From positions 48,801 to 112,800 of the forward strand of contig CAVPLH010000009.1 of the NCBI GenBank assembly GCA_963705955.1: a stretch of 64,000 bases of DNA. Direction: 5' to 3'. Source of the stretch: WHSW01 sp963705955 (GTDB taxonomy: Bacteria; Actinomycetota; Thermoleophilia; Solirubrobacterales; 70-9). The translations under genes were made by a program, and so were the position numbers. Every line of letters starts with the position of its first letter. The stretch's first letter is position 1. Below are positions 34,246 to 42,484 of this stretch, piece after piece. The notes below the pieces were generated by a model, which ran no database searches, was not told the DNA's origin, and saw only the letters and a list, made by a program, of their open reading frames with translations.

Positions 34246-35108
34246 CAGCCGGCCTCCCCCGCGAGCCGGGCCGTCGAGGCAGGTTCGGTCCCCTGCGGCC
34301 AGTCGTATGCCTCGGGACGACGGTTGGCGAGCGCGGGAACCGACGCCCGCACCCGCTCGAGCGCCTCGAGGTCGATCTCGGCGGATACGAAGCACTGTCG
34401 GTCGGGTGCCTGCGCGAGCACCGTCCCCCAGGGGTCGACGATCATCGAGCGCCCATAGGAGTGGTAGTGCGGGGGCGCCTCGCCGACCTGGTTCGGGGCG
34501 ACGACGAAGCACTGATCCTCGATCGCGCGGGCCCGCAGCAGCACCTCCCAATGGTCGCGGCCGGTGGTCATCGTGAAGGCGGCCGGAACGGTGATCACCT
34601 GGGCGCCCGCGAGGGCGAGGATCCGGAAGAGCTCGGGGAAGCGCAGGTCGTAGCAGACGGTGAGCCCGAGCTTGATCCCGGACAGCTCCGCGACGACGAC
34701 CTCGTCGCCGGGCTGCTCGCGAGCCGACTCGCGGTAGCTGACCCCGCCGACGTCGACGTCGAACATGTGGATCTTGCGGTAGCAGGCGACCAGCGCCCCC
34801 TCGCGGTCGACGACGCATGAGCTGTTGAAGAGCCGCTCCTCGCCCTCGACCCGTTCGGCGACGCTGCCGGCGACCACGTCGATGCCGAGATCGCGGGCCC
34901 AGCCGCGGGCCGCGGCGATCGAAGCGCCGTCCTCGAGTGTCTCCGCTCCGGCCGTCAACTCGTCCGGGCCGCCGAGGAGGTTCCACTTCTCCGGCAGCAC
35001 CACGAGCTCGGCACCGGCGCCCGCGGCTGCCGCCACGAGCCGCTCCGCGATCTCGAGGTTTCGCGACTTGTCGGCGGTCGAGTTGAGCTGGATTGCGGCG
35101 ACCCGCAT
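34245..35108 (-). CDS. carbon-nitrogen hydrolase, Nit/omega-amidase type
   Basis: 287 residues. The catalytic triad of the nitrilase superfamily is complete: Glu40 (LVVLPEKW), Lys112 (CYRKIHMF) and Cys152 (LTVCYDLRFPELF). The YRKIHMFD and RFPELFR segments are most like the Nit1/Nit2 branch, which hydrolyses deaminated glutathione or omega-amides such as 2-oxoglutaramate. ATG 35108 gives the standard N-terminus (MRVAAIQLNS); the in-frame extension crosses the operator. It forms a coupled pair with the TetR gene. Confidence 0.88.
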   Translation of the reverse strand: MRVAAIQLNSTADKSRNLEIAERLVAAAAGAGAELVVLPEKWNLLGGPDELTAGAETLEDGASIAAARGWARDLGIDVVAGSVAERVEGEERLFNSSCVVDREGALVACYRKIHMFDVDVGGVSYRESAREQPGDEVVVAELSGIKLGLTVCYDLRFPELFRILALAGAQVITVPAAFTMTTGRDHWEVLLRARAIEDQCFVVAPNQVGEAPPHYHSYGRSMIVDPWGTVLAQAPDRQCFVSAEIDLEALERVRASVPALANRRPEAYDWPQGTEPASTARLAGEAG

Positions 35109-35155
35109 GGTTTGCCCCTTGTCGACACCCCGGACCCAGGCCGGGGTGAAACCCG

Positions 35156-35171
35156 TTGACTGACCAGTCAA
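35156..35171. promoter_or_regulatory. perfect inverted repeat, putative TetR operator
   Basis: The sequence TTGACTGACCAGTCAA is two complementary 7-base halves around a 2-base centre. Its position 47 bases upstream of ATG 35108, its TTGAC -35-like content and its 16-base length match operators of fatty-acid-type TetR regulators. The regulator encoded by the same operon (33628-34245) is the natural candidate. Confidence 0.7.
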
Positions 35172-35240
35172 TCTAGACGATCCAGGACCCGGAAAGACGT
35201 AATGCGCGGAGCGGTGCCGCCTCCGTGGATCGCCTCGGGC

Positions 35241-35651
35241 TCAGTTCGAGAGCAACCAGGCGATCAGCGTCGCGAGCACGAGGCACGCCTCGATCACCGC
35301 GACGAGGGCGAGTGAGCCCGCCAGCGAGCCGGAGGCGAAGCCCGACCCGAGCCCGAACAGCAGCCCGACGGCGAGCAGCCCGAGCGCGACCGCGCCCCAG
35401 AGGAGCAACGCCCGCTCCCAGCGAGCGTCGGCCTCCAGCCCCCCGCCGAGCCGAGCGTGGATCGCGAACGGGGTCGCAAACAGGGCGCCGAAGAGCCCGA
35501 TCGAGAACACGACCACCCAGGGGCTGAGGTGATCGAGCGAGGCGTACGGCGGGCCGGCGGCGGCGGCGAGCGCGATCGCCGCCAGCGCCAGCGCGAGGCC
35601 GGCGATCAAGAACGAGCTCGCCCTGGAAGCGGAGTCGCGGTCCGAGGCCAT
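35241..35651 (-). CDS. small membrane protein, function unknown (136 aa)
   Basis: Four hydrophobic spans are visible (about residues 13-33, 45-65, 80-100, 108-132) with short polar turns. It has no recognisable motif or signal peptide. ATG 35651 follows a hydrophilic N-terminus of ten residues. It sits alone between the PP2C gene and the nitrilase operator, facing the same way as both, and may be separately transcribed. The low-complexity Ala/Leu/Gly content makes family assignment by eye unreliable. Confidence 0.6.
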   Translation of the reverse strand: MASDRDSASRASSFLIAGLALALAAIALAAAAGPPYASLDHLSPWVVVFSIGLFGALFATPFAIHARLGGGLEADARWERALLLWGAVALGLLAVGLLFGLGSGFASGSLAGSLALVAVIEACLVLATLIAWLLSN

Positions 35652-35733
35652 CTCGGGCGAGCATCTCAGATCCGGGAGGTCTCGATTTCCGCCGGGCGGT
35701 CAACCGTTTCGTACGGCTCGCCGGATTGAACGC

Positions 35734-38335
35734 TCAGCCGGGTGGGGTGCTCGCGAGGCGGGGATGCCGACGAGCGGCCGGCGACCCATCGGCCGGGTCC
35801 CGGCGACGGATCGCGACGACCGCGGCGTCATCGTCGCGCGCCGCGGCGCCGAACTCCGCGAGTGCCCGGCGCACCCGCCCGACGACCAGCTCGGGGGACT
35901 CGGAGCCGGCGAGGCCGTGCTGCAGGCGCTCGACCCCGAACCGGCCGCCGCCTGGCCGGCGCGCCTCGATCACCCCGTCGGTGTAGAGCACCAGCTGGTC
36001 GCCCGGGTCGACCTCGACCTCGACCGCCTCCCAGTGCGCGTCCTCGGTCACCCCGAGCAGCGGCCCCGGGTGGCCGACCGGCTCCGCGGCGCCGTCGCGG
36101 AGGAGCATCGGATGGGGGTGCCCGGCGAGGTAGAGGACCACGTTCGAGCCTTCGGATGCGTCGTGGGGAAGAACGAGCACCGCGACCGAGCAGAGCGCCG
36201 CGTCCTCGCGGCCGTGGAGGTTCGCGTTCAGGAGCTCGAGCCCCCGGCGCGGGTCGTTCGACAGCGCGCCCGCGGTGCGGATCGTGTGCCGCGCCTCGGC
36301 GGTCACGGCGGCGGCCGCAGCCCCCTTTCCGGAGACGTCGCCCAGCACCACCGCCCAGCCCCGCTCGGTCGCGAAGACCTCGTAGAAATCGCCGCCGACC
36401 TCGTTGATCTCGCCGGCCGGCTCGTACATCGTCGCCACCTCCCAGCCGGGCATCTGCGGCAGGCGCGGAGGCAACAGCTCCCGCTGCAGCTCGTCGGCGA
36501 CGCGGGCGCGCTCGTCGGCCAGCCGGGCGTTCTCGATCGCGACCCAGGCCCGATTCGCGACCTCGGTCGCGAGCGCGAGGTCGTCTGAATCGAAGCGACG
36601 GGAGCCGGTCTCGTTGACGAACGCGAGCACGCCGGGGGTGCGACCGGCGAGGCTCATCGGAGCGATGATCGCCGAGGACATCCGGAGCTCTCGCAGCAGC
36701 GCCAGCTGCGCCTCGCCCCCGGCCGCCGAGCGCAGCATCTCGTCGGTTATCTCGACCAGCAGGGGCTCTCCGGTGCGCACCGATGTCGGGATCGCGCCAC
36801 GGTCGTCGACCCGGATCGGGTAACGCTCGCCGAGCTCGCGGATTCGAGCGGCGCGCTCCGGGTCGGTGTGCGCGACCGCGACCTGCTCGATCACCCCGTC
36901 GCGATCGAGCATGTTGACCGAGCACCAGTCCGCGAACTCGGGCACGAGCAGCTGAGCGACGTCGTCGAGCGTGCGTAGATAGTCGGCCGAGTGCGAGAGC
37001 AACTCCCCGGTCCGGGCCAAAAGCCGGCTCGAGAGCTCGGCTCGCTTGACGTCGGTCACGTCCTCGATCGCGGTCACGGAGTAGAGGACCTCGCCCGCCT
37101 GGCCTTCGATCACCTGCGCTCTGGTCCGGATCCAGCGCTCGCTGCCGGTTTCGCGATCGGTCACCCGGAGCGTCTGAGCCTCGGTCTGCTGCCCGGTGAG
37201 CGCCCGGCGCCCGACCAGCGCCGCGGCCCCGACCTCGTTGCCCTCCTCGTCGCGAATCACGAAGCGGTCGCGGATCCTCGCGGTCGGCGTCGAGGTCGCC
37301 TCCTCGGCGGTCTCGTAGCCGAGCGACCTGACCGCCGCCGGGTTGGCGAAGACCAGTTCGCCGTCGGAGCCGTGGATCACGATCGCCTCGTCGAGGATCG
37401 ACATCACCGTGTCCATGCGGCGCTCGATGCTCTCCAGGTCGGAGAACAGGCCCGCGTTGTCGAGCGCGAGGGCGATCCGGCCGCCGAGCGTCTCCGCGAA
37501 GCGAACGTCGTCGGACCCGTAACTGCGCTTCGACCAGGCCGTGATCATCGTCAGCGCCCCGAGGTTGCGGTCGCGTGCCCGTAGCGGCACGGTGATCGCC
37601 GACCGCAAGCCCGAGCGAGGCGAGGAACCGGCGGTCCTCCGGTGAGTGGGACATCCGCGACACGAGCTCGTCGTTGACCTTGGGCCACCAGCGCGGGATG
37701 TTCTGCCACGAGCGCTCCCCGCGGACGAGCCAGTCCGGAAGGCTGTGATCGCGGCGGCGTATCCCCTCCTCGACCGCCTCGGCGTCCGCTCTCCCTCGCG
37801 CCCGGACGGCGAGTCGCGAGACGCGCTGATCGTGAACTGCGTCGACCATGCAGATGTCGGCGACGGCCGGGACGATGACCTCGGTCACCCGGGCGAGGGT
37901 CTCGGCGAGCGGCAGCGAGCCGTCGGCGATCGCGCCGACCGAGTTGAGCAGCTCCATCCGTCCCGCTCGTCCCACCGCCCGCGTCCGATACCACGCACCG
38001 ACTCCGGCGAAAAGCGTCCCGAGGACGATCACGCCGACCCGGGCGATCTGCTCCGCGCCGCCGACGTTCATGTTCCAGACCGGGCTCGCGATCGCGGCCG
38101 CGACGGCGAGCGCGCCGATCCCCGCGGTTGCGATCGGCCCTGCGAAGAACGCGGTCAGAAAGGGCGCGACGACGAACGTCCCGACGATCGCCGCCGACTC
38201 GTTGTCGAGCAGGACGTCGAGGGCGACGCAGGCGGCCAGCATGAGCAGCCCGAGGACAACCCCCGTGCGGGTGCGATCGAGGCTGCGCGCAGCCTGCCGG
38301 CGGCGCTCACGCGCTGTGCTGATCGAGGCTTCCAT
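35734..38335 (-). pseudogene. PP2C (SpoIIE/RsbU-type) phosphatase with membrane, GAF and PAS domains, one frame change
   Basis: ATG 38335 opens a frame with four to five membrane helices (about residues 28-125) and the first half of a GAF-like domain (to about FLASLGL). The second half, LRSAITVPLRARDR onward, continues one frame away, followed by a PAS domain (ERRMDTVMSILDEAIVIHGSD), another GAF domain and a SpoIIE-type phosphatase: GGDFYEVF, GDVSGKGAAAA, LVLYTDGVIEAR and RDDDAAVVAIR (metal-binding Asp residues in each). The span is 2,602 bases, 867 codons plus one, so dropping one base near 37606-37610 restores an 866-residue protein. Such phosphatases dephosphorylate STAS antagonists in stress-sigma pathways. 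Confidence 0.8.
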
Positions 38336-38462
38336 CCACTGAACCGCCGGCCGCCCGGCCTCGGGCTTCCGACGCGAGTGAATCTACCGCCTCGTGCCCG
38401 CGCGGGACGAATTTGCGGATCCCCGTTTCGCACCCAATCGCTGGACTAAGATCGTCGGCAGG

Positions 38463-38825
38463 TTGAACAATGCGTTCAAAATCGAGGCCGAGTCCGAGGG
38501 CGACCTGGATGTCGTGAGCGTCAGCGGGGAGCTGGACCAGGGGACCGAGCCGCAGCTGCGCGAGGCGCTGACGACGGTGCTCGACGAGGCCGACGGCCCG
38601 GTGCTCGTCAACCTCAGCGACTGCCACTTCATCGACTCGACCGGGCTCGGCCTACTGGTCGAGGCAAAGCGCCGGCTGAGCGAGGCTCGGCGGCGGTTCG
38701 CCGTCTGTTGCCCGGACGAAGACGTGAGGCGGCTGCTCGAGCTGACCGGGATCGACGAGGCCGTGGGCCTGTTCGACACGCTCGACGAGGCCCTGGCGGA
38801 GCTCGCGGGCGACTCGGCTTCCTGA
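38463..38825 (+). CDS. STAS-domain anti-sigma factor antagonist
   Basis: 120 residues from TTG 38463. It matches SpoIIAA/RsbV: the first strand FKIEAESEGDLDVVSVSGELD, the Ser59 phosphorylation site in FIDSTGLGLLVEAKRR, and a C-terminal FDTLDEALAEL. A TAAGAT -10-like hexamer just upstream suggests transcription starts near 38450, excluding the longer GTG 38394 start (143 residues). It is divergent from the PP2C phosphatase (whose product should dephosphorylate Ser59), and the sigma factor lies just downstream on the other strand. No RsbW-type kinase lies between them. Confidence 0.85.
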   Translation: MNNAFKIEAESEGDLDVVSVSGELDQGTEPQLREALTTVLDEADGPVLVNLSDCHFIDSTGLGLLVEAKRRLSEARRRFAVCCPDEDVRRLLELTGIDEAVGLFDTLDEALAELAGDSAS

Positions 38826-38907
38826 CCGACGCGGCCGCCCGTGGCGGCCGAAGTCGTTCGCCGCCGGCGATCTGGCCGACGTGATCGCTCAGCCGATCTC
38901 CGCGCGA

Positions 38908-39762
38908 TCAGCTCCGGCCCCCCGCCTCGCTCGATTTCCCTTCACCCTCTGGGTACCGACCCTGACGCTCGGCATCCCCCGACACCGCGGTCAGCAGCTT
39001 CCAGAGGGCCTGCCGGCTGATCCGCGAGATCTGCATCTGCGAGACCCCGAGCATCTGCCCGATCTCCCTCTGCGTGAGCTCGTCGACGAACCGCAGCCGC
39101 AGCACCCGCCACTCGCGCTCGTCGAGACCCGCCGAGTCTGAGGCGAGCTGCGCCTCGACCCGGTCATACCCGGACTCGGCGGTCTCGATCAGGTCGACCG
39201 CCGGTGTCGACTCGGCTTCGGCAATCCGTGGAGCATCGAGCGACAGAGTCCGTCGCGCGTGCCCGGCCTCGATCGCTTCGAGCACCGCTTCGGGCGTCAC
39301 GTCGAGACGGTCGGCGATCTCGACCGGGGTCGGGACCCGTCCGAGCTCCTCGGTCAGGTTGCCGGTCGCGTCATCGACCCGCATCGTCAGCTCCTGAAGG
39401 CCGCGCGGAAGACGGACGTTCCAGACGTGGTCGCGGAAGTGGCGGCGCAGCTCGCCGAGGATCGTCGGCACCGCGTACCCGGCAAACGGCGTCCCGCGCC
39501 CCGGGTCGTAGCCCTCGACCGCCTTCACGAGCCCCAGGTTGGCGACCTGGACGAGGTCGTCGAGCGACTCCGTCCGACGCCGGTAGCGCATCGCGAGTGA
39601 GCGCGCGAGCGGCATGAACCGCCGCACGATCTCCTCCCGAACGCGAGGGTCGTGCCGGCTCGCGTAGCGGCGCAGCAACGTCTCCTCGTCCGCCAAGCCG
39701 GTTGCCGACTCCGTCCCGCCGGGCGGCCCGCTCACACCGCCGCTGCTCAGCATCGCCTTCAC
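38908..39762 (-). CDS. SigB/SigF-type stress sigma factor
   Basis: 284 residues. Region 2 is clear (FMPLARSLAMRYRRRTESLDDLVQVANLGL, split here as MPLARSLAMRYR and DDLVQVANLGLVKAV; then YDPGRGTPFAGYAVPTI), region 3 follows (ELGRVPTPVEIADRL) and region 4 ends with REIGQMLGVSQMQISRISR, its helix-turn-helix. The domain arrangement and RGTPFAGYA segment match the SigB/SigF/SigG group. I use GTG 39762 because AGGAGG lies four bases upstream; ATG 39753 would be too far from it. A short inverted repeat, 39776-39782 with 39795-39801, sits in the 5' leader. Partners are the adjacent STAS and PP2C genes. Confidence 0.9.
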   Translation of the reverse strand: MKAMLSSGGVSGPPGGTESATGLADEETLLRRYASRHDPRVREEIVRRFMPLARSLAMRYRRRTESLDDLVQVANLGLVKAVEGYDPGRGTPFAGYAVPTILGELRRHFRDHVWNVRLPRGLQELTMRVDDATGNLTEELGRVPTPVEIADRLDVTPEAVLEAIEAGHARRTLSLDAPRIAEAESTPAVDLIETAESGYDRVEAQLASDSAGLDEREWRVLRLRFVDELTQREIGQMLGVSQMQISRISRQALWKLLTAVSGDAERQGRYPEGEGKSSEAGGRS

Positions 39763-39978
39763 TTCGCCTCCTGATCGGTTCGACTGACGAGCGACGAACC
39801 GTCGGAGGGGCACCTGCGAAGTGGGTCCGGCGGCGTGGTCGCCTTGGGCGTTTCGCTAGTGCCCGGCCAAGTCGGTGAAGGCCGGTCCCTTGGGCACCGA
39901 GAGTGTAGCCGTCTGCCCGCTTTCTCAAACCTCGCCGAGGGAGGCCAGGGCCCGCTTCCGGCGCGGATCCGCGAGCGG

Positions 39979-40004
39979 GTTTCTCGGGTGGTCATTCTGG
40001 GTAC
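39979..40004 (+). promoter_or_regulatory. SigF/SigB-type promoter (GTTT-N16-GGGTAC)
   Basis: GTTT at 39979-39982 and GGGTAC at 39999-40004 are separated by exactly 16 bases, the consensus arrangement of actinobacterial SigF promoters (GTTT-N15-17-GGGTAT/C). It points away from the sigma factor gene, toward 40011 and beyond, so the first transcribed base should be near 40011. Confidence 0.7.
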
Positions 40005-40010
40005 ACCATG

Positions 40011-40145
40011 GGCTGGGACAAGGGCCCGTTTTCGGGATTAACCCCCCATATCCCGAAGCCGTGTGGTTGCAAAACGGCAAGGGTGCCCAATCCCTCTCTG
40101 AGTGGTAGCTCGACGAGCCCCGATCGGGGCTCGTCGGCTTTCCGG
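40011..40145 (+). ncRNA. candidate stress-regulated small RNA with a six-C hairpin loop
   Basis: About 135 bases without a credible reading frame, AT-richer than its surroundings. It can fold into three consecutive hairpins: 40031-40038 with 40050-40057 (8 bp, loop containing CCCCCC), 40058-40062 with 40074-40078 (5 bp, loop with TTGCAAA), and a perfect terminator palindrome at 40111-40136 followed by CTTTCC. A six-C loop is the defining feature of the actinobacterial 6C small RNAs, although those usually show two such loops and here only one is seen. A SigF-type promoter lies just upstream. Confidence 0.55.
40111..40145 (+). terminator. strong hairpin terminator after the small RNA
   Basis: Positions 40111-40136 are perfectly self-complementary (13-base arms, GC-rich), immediately followed by GCTTTCC. 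A T-rich tail is weak, as is usual in GC-rich actinobacteria. The downstream lipoprotein gene starts only 60 bases later and so probably has its own promoter. Confidence 0.65.
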
Positions 40146-40195
40146 GCTCGCCCGGACCGTGACGACCGCGCGCGGTTCAGTATTGGTTCGGGGTG

Positions 40196-40684
40196 ATGCG
40201 GATCCTCGCGACGCTGATCGCCGCCACGGCGCTCCTACTCGCGGCCGGCTGTGGCGGCGGCGACGAGTCGACGACGGCCTCACCGGACGGCCCGCTGGTC
40301 ACCTATTCGAAGTCCGGAGGGATCGCCGGGATCGAGGAGCGGCTGGTGATCGAGCCCGACGGCAGCGCCACCGTGAGCACCGGCCCCGACGGATCGCAGC
40401 GGTCCTTCGCGCTCGGCGCCGACGAGCTCAGCGTGCTCGAGGCCGAGCTCGAGGCAGCCGATCTCGACGCCGTCGAGGATCGCCCGACCGGATGCGCCGA
40501 CTGCTTTCACTACGAGATCTCCTACGGAGGGAGCACCGTCGGTTATGACGAGATCATCCAGCCGCCGCAATCGGTCGCAGCCGTCGTCTCACACCTGGCC
40601 GCCCTGGTTGACGAGCACGCGCCGGCGGACGCCCGTCGCGTCCGAGGCACAGGGCTCACCCGGCGCGCTGATCTAGATGATTGA
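40196..40684 (+). CDS. putative lipoprotein (162 aa)
   Basis: ATG 40196 is preferred to GTG 40193 because it begins a regular lipoprotein signal (MRILATLIAATALLLAAGC, lipid-bearing Cys19). The mature part is a compact beta-rich domain with LVTYSKSGGIAGIEERLVIEPDG (read as a strand and turn) and a cysteine pair CADC that may be redox-active or disulfide-bonded. A tail of about 25 basic residues is unusual. No known family recognised. It is transcribed in the same direction as the small RNA but has an intervening terminator. Confidence 0.65.
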   Translation: MRILATLIAATALLLAAGCGGGDESTTASPDGPLVTYSKSGGIAGIEERLVIEPDGSATVSTGPDGSQRSFALGADELSVLEAELEAADLDAVEDRPTGCADCFHYEISYGGSTVGYDEIIQPPQSVAAVVSHLAALVDEHAPADARRVRGTGLTRRADLDD

Positions 40685-40737
40685 TTCCACGGAGTCGGTG
40701 CGTGAGGTCGTGGATCACTCATCTAGGCTGGTCGATC

Positions 40738-41739
40738 GTGATCGACGTCCCGGCGAGCGCATTCGTGACCGGTGGCTCCGGCTTCATCGGCGGCCGACTG
40801 ATCGAGCGACTGACCGCGAGCGGCGCCACGGTGCGGGCCCTGGCTCGCTCCGACGAATCAGCGGCAGCCGTCGAGGCCCGCGGCGCCGAGGCGGTTCGCG
40901 GCGACCTCGCCGACCGCGCCGCGATCGCTGCCGGCGCCCGCGACTGCACGACGGCATTCCACCTCGCCGCCCACCTCGGGACCTGGGGCCGGCGGGAGGA
41001 CTTCATCCGCGACAACGTCGCCGGGACCGAGAACGCGCTCGCCGCCTGCCGCGAGGCCGGCGTCGCCCGCTTCGTCCACTGCAGCACCGAGGCGGCGTTG
41101 ATCGCAGGCAGGCCGCTTCACATGGTCGACGAGACGGCGCCGCTGCGCCCCGATTCGAAGGCCCTGTACTGCTCGACCAAGGCGCTCGCCGAGCGCGCGG
41201 TGCATGCCGCCGCCGCGCGCGGGTTCGAAACGGTCGTCCTGCGCCCGCGGTTCGTCTGGGGACGCGGCGACACGACGCTGCTGCCGTCGATCACCGCGAT
41301 GGTCGAGCAGGGCAAGTTCGCGTGGATCGGCGGCGGGCGGCAGCTCACGGACACCACCCATGTCGACAACGTCGTCGAGGGCCTGCTCGCCGGCGCGGCT
41401 CACGGGCGTCCGGGGGAGGCCTACTTCGTCACCGACGGCGACCGGGTCGTGTTCAGGGACTTCGTCTCGGCGCTGCTCGAGACCCAGGGCGTCGAACCGC
41501 CGAGCCGCTCGGTACCCGCCTGGCTCGCCGGCGGGGCGGCGGTCGCCGGCGAGGCGGCCTGGAAGCTGCTGCCGCTCGGCGGCGAGCCGCCACTGACCAG
41601 GTTCGCCGTCTGGGTCTCCTCGCAGGAATGCACGATCGACATATCCAAGGCCCGCTCCGAGCTCTCCTACGAGCCTCCGAAGAGCCGCGCCGCGGGGCTC
41701 GCCGAGCTCCGCGGCGGGGGCGATGCGCCCGCCATCTAG
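40738..41739 (+). CDS. NAD-dependent epimerase/dehydratase (extended SDR)
   Basis: 333 residues. The start GTG 40738 gives MIDVPASAFVTGGSGFIGG, with the Rossmann TGGSGFIGG motif close to the N-terminus; the in-frame upstream TTG 40681 adds an unlikely 19 residues. Further landmarks are HLAAHLGTWG, STEAAL (catalytic Ser), YCSTKALAE (YxxxK-like, Tyr and Lys four apart) and DTTHVDNVVEG. Probably acts on a sugar or hydroxysteroid-like substrate. The end is 14 bases from the convergent MerR gene. No adjacent glycosyltransferase helps define the substrate. Confidence 0.85.
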   Translation: MIDVPASAFVTGGSGFIGGRLIERLTASGATVRALARSDESAAAVEARGAEAVRGDLADRAAIAAGARDCTTAFHLAAHLGTWGRREDFIRDNVAGTENALAACREAGVARFVHCSTEAALIAGRPLHMVDETAPLRPDSKALYCSTKALAERAVHAAAARGFETVVLRPRFVWGRGDTTLLPSITAMVEQGKFAWIGGGRQLTDTTHVDNVVEGLLAGAAHGRPGEAYFVTDGDRVVFRDFVSALLETQGVEPPSRSVPAWLAGGAAVAGEAAWKLLPLGGEPPLTRFAVWVSSQECTIDISKARSELSYEPPKSRAAGLAELRGGGDAPAI

Positions 41740-41752
41740 CGCCGACCGCCGA

Positions 41753-42484
41753 TCATCCGCCTCGGGCGCGGTCGCCCTCCAGCCGGGCGACGAGGAGCTT
41801 CGTGTGCAGGGCGGCGATCAGCTCGTTCAGGGGCCCGATCCCCGCCTCGATGATCTCCATCGCGCGGTCGGGGTCGACGTCGCCCGCGAGCCGCTCGGTC
41901 AACACCCGTACCTCCTCGGCGACCAGCGGCTCGAGCGCCTCCTTGTAGCGCAGCGTGTCGTAGACGGTGAACCCGAGGCTCTCGTCGTACCCGCCCGCCC
42001 TGAAACGGCTGATCGCCTCGATCACGCGGACGTCGGACGGCGAGTAGCCGTCTTCATCGGGGCTCAGCACGCCGACCGTTGCGAGGCGGTCGAGCACGTC
42101 ACGCGGGACCTCGTAGCGCCCCTCGACCTCCGCCGTGGGGACGCGCTCGCGCTCGCCCGCCAGGGCGCGGTCGAGAATCCGGTCCTCGAGCTCGATCATC
42201 GCCCGGAGGCGCTCGGGGTCGCGGTCGGTGTCATCGAGCAGGTCGCGGATCACCCGCAGCGGCATGAAGCGCTCCTCCTGGAGTTGCTTGATGAGCCGAA
42301 TCCGCTCGACGAACCCGGGCGGGTAGTAGGCCATGTTGCGCGATGTCTTCACGGGCTCGGGGAGCAGCCCCTCGCGCAGGTAATGGCGCACGGTCGCCAC
42401 CGGGACGTCGGCGAGCTCGGCGAGCTCGGAGATCCTCAGCAGCTCCTCTCCGGACTGACGCGAGACCGCGGATTGCGGGCTCAC
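41753..42484 (-). CDS. MerR-family transcriptional regulator
   Basis: 243 residues. An N-terminal MerR helix-turn-helix (LLRISELAELADVPVATVRHYLREGLLP, split as LLRISELAELADV and VATVRHYLREGLLP) is followed by the wing (AYYPPGFVERIRL) and dimerisation helix. The C-terminal part (about 120 residues) is longer than in metal-sensing MerR proteins and lacks cysteine, so it is probably a small-molecule regulator, perhaps acyl-CoA responsive. GTG 42484 overlaps the CoA transferase stop (GTGA), so it is the last gene of the acyl-CoA operon and likely controls it. Confidence 0.85.
   Translation of the reverse strand: MSPQSAVSRQSGEELLRISELAELADVPVATVRHYLREGLLPEPVKTSRNMAYYPPGFVERIRLIKQLQEERFMPLRVIRDLLDDTDRDPERLRAMIELEDRILDRALAGERERVPTAEVEGRYEVPRDVLDRLATVGVLSPDEDGYSPSDVRVIEAISRFRAGGYDESLGFTVYDTLRYKEALEPLVAEEVRVLTERLAGDVDPDRAMEIIEAGIGPLNELIAALHTKLLVARLEGDRARGG

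Noticed and set aside
41732..41752. Terminator between the epimerase and MerR genes
   Set aside because: Only 14 bases separate the convergent genes and no stem with a T tail is visible.
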